Part shown: piece after piece, positions 4,988-7,509 of the stretch
Layout: each line of letters opens with the position of its first letter
Position numbering within the stretch: position 1 is the first letter of the stretch
DNA from: Cyanobacteria bacterium UBA8803
GTDB taxonomy: Bacteria; Cyanobacteriota; Cyanobacteriia; Cyanobacteriales; Coleofasciculaceae
Assembly (NCBI GenBank): GCA_003505715.1
Contig: DNXU01000041.1
Coordinates: forward strand, 1-7,509
Length of the DNA stretch: 7,509 nucleotides
Direction of reading: 5' to 3'
The notes under the pieces: model-generated
Seen by the model: only the letters and a program-made list of their open reading frames with translations
Told to the model about the DNA's origin: nothing
Database searches by the model: none
Program-made: the position numbers and the translations under genes

Positions 4988-6734
4988 TTAGAGGCGATTT
5001 CGACCATTGATTTCCTTGTACTAACGTATGAACTTGCCAGTTAGGATCGGGTTGAGGATAGTCTAGTCGGTAATGTCCGCCTCGGCTTTCGGTGCGAAAG
5101 AGGGCGCTTTTCAGAATTAAGTGCGCTACATCAAGTAAATTGTAAGTTTCTCCCCAAGCCCTTAATTGGCGGTCGGCATCTGGTAAATTAACTTTGACCG
5201 TCTTGAGAGGGGGTAAATTAATTAACTGTTGGCTCAAGGGAAGAGCAGCAAATTCCTTTTGCCAGAGATCTATTTGAGCGATCGCATTCACTAATCCCTG
5301 AGCAGCCCGACAAATACCAGCGCTCTGCCACATCAAATGCTGTAAGGCTAGATGTATGGTTGCGATTTGCTCTTTTTGAGCGATCCAGTCGGACGTACTT
5401 AAAGCGGGAATGGGGCATGGGTTTGCCCTGAGCATAGCCGAAGGGGAATGGGGAAGGGGGGAATGGGTTTGTAAGTCCTTGGGAGTCATTTGACGCAATT
5501 GGGCACCAAAGACAATACATTCTAATAGAGAATTACTAGCGAGACGGTTCGCACCGTGGACTCCAGTACTAGCTGTTTCACCAACAGCATATAAACCGGG
5601 TATCGAGGTGCGGGTCATTAAGTCTGTAGCAATTCCGCCCATCCAGTAATGAGCTGCTGGGGCAACGGGAATCAGGTCGTGAAAAACATCAATTCCCCAC
5701 TGCTGGCAAACCTGAATAATATTGGGAAATCGGAGGCGAATCCGATCGGCTGGAATTGGCCGTAAGTCTAAATATACAGTTTGGGAAGTAGAGGATTGGG
5801 TACTTTCTCCTCCTGTTTCCCGGTTTCCCCAAGAAAATTGCAAGTGGCTGAAAATGGCACGGCTGACAATATCTCTAGGTGCAAGTTCTCCAGCTGGGTG
5901 ATAATCAAAGGCAAACCGCCGTCCCTGACTATCAACTAAGTGAGCGCCTTCTCCACGAACGGCTTCGCTGATCAGAAAGTGAGGAGCATCGGGTTTGGTG
6001 AGAGCCGTGGGGTGAAATTGTACGAATTCCAGGTCTCGGAGAATTCCTCCAGCCCGCCAAGCGATCGCTACCCCATCTCCGGTACTTACTGCTGGATTAG
6101 TCGTCTGAGCAAATACCTGACAGCCACCACCAGTTGCCAGCACAACTGCGCCAGCCTGCACCCAACTAACTTGGGAATTGTAAATTAGGCTGATGCCCTG
6201 ACAATGTCCAGTTTGGGGATTCATCCATAAGGATAAAGCAAATGCCTGCTGGAGAACTGTAATATTCGAGCGACGCAATACTAGAGCCGTGAGGGTACTG
6301 ACTACGGCTCGACCTGTGGTATCAGCAGCATGGAGAACCCTGGGCCGCGAGTGGGCTGCCTCTAATGTTAAGGCTAAGCGATCGCCTCGTCGGTCAAAGG
6401 CAACCCCCATGTCTACCAAAGACTGAATGCAATCGGCAGCATTTTCTACCAGAAACTGCACGGCATTCAAGTTACACAGACCTGCACCCGCTTGCATGGT
6501 ATCCTCAACATGCAGTAGCGGTGAGTCTCCCGGATCGATGGCAGCGGCAATCCCACCCTGCGCCCAATCACTAGCACCTGTCGATAAGGTATCTTTCGTA
6601 ATTAAGCCAACCTGTAAGGTCTCTGGCAAACACAAAGCTGCATAAAGTCCAGCAGCGCCAGCACCTACTACCAGAACATCAAAGTAGCTAGGGATCTCCG
6701 ATAGCAGGCGAGAATTGGAAGGGAGTGGGTTCAA
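4980..6734 (-). CDS. nadB: L-aspartate oxidase
   Basis: FAD enzyme oxidising L-aspartate to iminoaspartate, which quinolinate synthase NadA condenses with dihydroxyacetone phosphate: the first step of NAD synthesis. The N-terminal Rossmann motif GAGAAG (24-29) and SDWAQGG (55-61) bind FAD. Active-site residues align with E. coli: E125 (E121), H241 in FHPTAL (H244), R287 in APRDIV (R290), H362 in HYWMGG (H351), R397 in GANRLASNS (R386). The helical C-terminal domain ends with ESRGGHYRLDYP. It is longer than E. coli NadB (584 against 540) because of a Ser/Glu/Gly-rich insertion (about 302-318) and a repeat-encoded insertion (about 422-444) in the interdomain linker. TTG at 6734 is preceded by AGGAA at about 10 nt; no ATG lies between it and the Rossmann motif. 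The stop is supplied by the CATCCCT array. nadA is not in the window. All catalytic residues are present, so it is probably functional. Confidence 0.95.
   Translation of the reverse strand: MNPLPSNSRLLSEIPSYFDVLVVGAGAAGLYAALCLPETLQVGLITKDTLSTGASDWAQGGIAAAIDPGDSPLLHVEDTMQAGAGLCNLNAVQFLVENAADCIQSLVDMGVAFDRRGDRLALTLEAAHSRPRVLHAADTTGRAVVSTLTALVLRRSNITVLQQAFALSLWMNPQTGHCQGISLIYNSQVSWVQAGAVVLATGGGCQVFAQTTNPAVSTGDGVAIAWRAGGILRDLEFVQFHPTALTKPDAPHFLISEAVRGEGAHLVDSQGRRFAFDYHPAGELAPRDIVSRAIFSHLQFSWGNRETGGESTQSSTSQTVYLDLRPIPADRIRLRFPNIIQVCQQWGIDVFHDLIPVAPAAHYWMGGIATDLMTRTSIPGLYAVGETASTGVHGANRLASNSLLECIVFGAQLRQMTPKDLQTHSPLPHSPSAMLRANPCPIPALSTSDWIAQKEQIATIHLALQHLMWQSAGICRAAQGLVNAIAQIDLWQKEFAALPLSQQLINLPPLKTVKVNLPDADRQLRAWGETYNLLDVAHLILKSALFRTESRGGHYRLDYPQPDPNWQVHTLVQGNQWSKSPLKG
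5403..5471. repeat. palindromic dispersed repeat inserted in-frame in nadB
   Basis: The core CCCTGAGCATAGCCGAAGGG (5426-5445, as read on +) is flanked by G-rich sequence and by the 9-bp direct repeat ATGGGTTTG at 5417-5425 and 5463-5471. A second core copy lies at 7488-7509, 21 of 22 bases identical to 5421-5442. On the nadB strand it encodes residues 422-444 (SPLPHSPSAMLRANPCPIP), a Pro-rich stretch unlike any NadB domain. One alternative frame reads PFGYAQGK, a phrase typical of spurious cyanobacterial repeat ORFs. Confidence 0.7.
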
Positions 6735-6772
6735 TGTGGATCGGTTCCTGAATAAAGTTAATAACTTGTAAC

Positions 6773-6786
6773 AACTTAATTAAGTT
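6773..6786. promoter_or_regulatory. 14-bp palindrome upstream of nadB
   Basis: AACTTAATTAAGTT is perfectly palindromic and centred about 45 bp upstream of the nadB TTG, within its likely promoter. It could bind a dimeric regulator. AT-rich composition makes chance occurrence plausible, and I see no match to the NadR or NrtR sites I know. Confidence 0.3.
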
Positions 6787-6794
6787 TAATGAAT

Positions 6795-6820
6795 TAACCC
6801 ACCCCCAAGGGAGTGGGTTA
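6795..6820 (-). terminator. hairpin downstream of psbU, possible terminator
   Basis: TAACCCAC (6795-6802) pairs with GTGGGTTA (6813-6820) as a perfect 8-bp stem. The intervening CCCCAAGGGA adds two or three further pairs after one mismatch. It begins 30 nt past the psbU TAA on the minus strand. The downstream sequence is AT-rich (TTAATTCATT) but lacks a clean T-run, so this is either an imperfect intrinsic terminator or a 3'-end stabiliser. It also sits between psbU and the nadB promoter, fitting separate transcription units. Confidence 0.55.
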
Positions 6821-6849
6821 GACGAAGAACTGACTAATCGATGACGTTT

Positions 6850-7281
6850 TTAGTAGACGCCGGGATTGTAGCGATCTCCGCCTTCTACAAAAGTGTCCTC
6901 GGCTTCCGTCACGGTGAAGTTGTCAAGGTTGGCTTGCAGCAGTTGCTTTTGGCGATCGCTGAGTCCTGGAATATCCAGAACATCCTCTACCTTCTGATAG
7001 GGGGCATTCTGAATAATTTTGCTGGCTAGGGTGGGGTACATTCCCGGATACTGCCGAAAGGCTCGAACGTGGGTATTGTTCAAATCGATCTTTTTGCCAA
7101 ACTCCGTGGCTAACTTGTCATCAGCCGCATTACGATAGCTGGCATCAGCAATCAAGACGGGGGATGATACCACTGCAACCTGAGAAATCGGTGCAGCCAT
7201 TACACTCTGGGACAGTCCTAACCAACCCAAGCAGCCGACTAAAAGCGCGAAAGCAACTAGCAGACGAACCAATCGTTTCAT
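6850..7281 (-). CDS. psbU: photosystem II 12 kDa extrinsic protein PsbU
   Basis: Lumenal subunit of the cyanobacterial oxygen-evolving complex. With PsbO and PsbV it caps the Mn4CaO5 cluster, stabilising Ca/Cl binding and PSII thermotolerance. The 143 residues comprise an export presequence (basic MKRLVR, then the apolar [15 protein letters not shown]) and a mature domain. Possible cleavage sites follow VMAA (29-30) or ADA (45-47); the latter leaves about 96 residues, the usual mature size. Family hallmarks are [21 protein letters not shown] (55-75), [12 protein letters not shown] (79-90), the helix-hairpin-helix segment [18 protein letters not shown] (98-115), LDNFTVTE (119-126) and [11 protein letters not shown] at the C-terminus. 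I chose ATG 7281 because GGAGG (7293-7289) lies 7 nt upstream and the signal peptide starts there. An ATG at 7311 would add ten residues of leader sequence. The gene is transcribed towards nadB, with a hairpin between them. Confidence 0.96.
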   Translation of the reverse strand: MKRLVRLLVAFALLVGCLGWLGLSQSVMAAPISQVAVVSSPVLIADASYRNAADDKLATEFGKKIDLNNTHVRAFRQYPGMYPTLASKIIQNAPYQKVEDVLDIPGLSDRQKQLLQANLDNFTVTEAEDTFVEGGDRYNPGVY

Positions 7282-7312
7282 AAACTCTCCTCCATTACTC
7301 TGACAAAACACT

Positions 7313-7342
7313 CTAACTAGAGAACGGCCTCTCTGCGGTTAG
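7313..7342 (-). promoter_or_regulatory. stem-loop in psbU 5' leader
   Basis: CTAAC (7313-7317) pairs with GTTAG (7338-7342), and AGAGA (7319-7323) with TCTCT (7330-7334), around the loop ACGGCC. An asymmetric T/GCG bulge separates the two stems. The foot lies about 20 nt upstream of the psbU ribosome-binding site. If transcribed, it could stabilise the mRNA 5' end or modulate translation. It fits no riboswitch class I recognise. Confidence 0.4.
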
Positions 7343-7374
7343 TTTAATTTTTGTTTTCTATCATCTCATTTTAT

Positions 7375-7418
7375 TTGACATCCTCCCCATCCTGCTGATG
7401 ATGAGGATAGGGATTCCC
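7375..7418 (-). mobile_element. solitary IS200/IS605-type terminal hairpin
   Basis: On + it reads TTGACATCCTCCCC, a hairpin, then GGGATTCCC. The stem CCCCATCCT (7385-7393) pairs with AGGATAGGG (7404-7412), with one C-A mismatch and a 10-nt loop. The pattern GGGAATCCC-stem-loop-GGAGGATGTCAA, read on the minus strand, is what I recall at the right end of TnpB-bearing IS200/IS605-type elements, where it also forms the 3' end of the omega RNA. No transposase or tnpB is visible in the window. If it is a right end, the rest of the element would lie to the right, beyond 7418. It is probably a remnant or a short non-autonomous derivative, placed about 100 bp upstream of psbU. Confidence 0.5.
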
Positions 7419-7430
7419 AATTCACAGCCT

Positions 7431-7473
7431 CTATTAGGTAGGGTGTGTTATGCAGTAGCTCTCCGCACCATGA
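7431..7473. repeat. TAGGGTGTGTTA...CGCACC dispersed repeat, degenerate
   Basis: TAGGTAGGGTGTGTTATGC followed about 12 nt later by CGCACCATGACC resembles the widespread cyanobacterial repeat built on TAGGGTGCGTTA and TAACGCACC arms. GGTGTG and CGCACC can pair (with one G-U), but the arms have diverged. Identification rests on memory of the repeat family. Confidence 0.4.
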
Positions 7474-7487
7474 CCACTATATATGGA

Positions 7488-7509
7488 GTTTACCCTGAGC
7501 ATAGCCGAA
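7488..7509. repeat. second copy of the nadB-inserted palindromic repeat (cut by edge)
   Basis: GTTTACCCTGAGCATAGCCG plus two more bases match 5421-5442 at 21 of 22 positions. The remaining arm (AGGGG at the nadB copy) would lie past the window end. Confidence 0.75.

Noticed and set aside
5218..5520. 100-codon minus-strand ORF within nadB
   Set aside because: It is an out-of-frame shadow of nadB, and the PFGYAQGK phrase is the signature of the inserted repeat read in another frame.
6841..7029. 62-codon plus-strand ORF opposite psbU
   Set aside because: It is antisense to the highly conserved PsbU C-terminal half.

Overview
The window looks like chromosomal DNA from a cyanobacterium, probably a repeat-rich filamentous one. 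psbU, which encodes an oxygen-evolving-complex subunit, is close to diagnostic. The octamer GCGATCGC (HIP1) occurs nine times in 7.5 kb, about eighty times more than chance. DUF2062, CHASE2-GGDEF and heptamer (STRR-type) repeats also fit. The genus is inference.

Layout, left to right. bioD (+) begins with TTG directly after a CATCCCT heptamer array cut by the window edge. It converges, with a 3-nt gap, on a two-gene minus-strand unit: a DUF2062 membrane protein followed by a small unrecognised protein that is probably translationally coupled to it. A 500-bp spacer holds a GC-rich hairpin of dispersed-repeat type and an AT-rich inverted repeat. Next comes a 715-residue membrane diguanylate cyclase (CHASE2, three membrane segments, PAS, GGDEF with an inhibitory site). 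After a second spacer of about 560 bp lies a short secreted-type ORF that looks like the 5' stump of a DUF928 gene. It runs into a heptamer array that also supplies the stop codon of the convergent nadB (L-aspartate oxidase). Right of nadB is psbU, also on the minus strand, with a good ribosome-binding site and a leader hairpin. The right edge, upstream of psbU, is a patchwork of mobile-DNA scars: an IS200/IS605-type terminal hairpin, a TAGGGTGTGTTA-type repeat, and a second copy of a palindromic repeat that also sits in-frame inside nadB.

The genes do not form one pathway. bioD makes a biotin precursor, nadB opens NAD synthesis, psbU stabilises photosystem II, and the cyclase makes c-di-GMP in response to an unknown signal. 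I found no CRISPR array, tRNA, rRNA, defence island or biosynthetic cluster, and no convincing new multi-gene system. The unusual content is the repeats, which touch the start of bioD and the ends of the cyclase, the DUF928-like ORF and nadB, and which have added a coding insertion to nadB.
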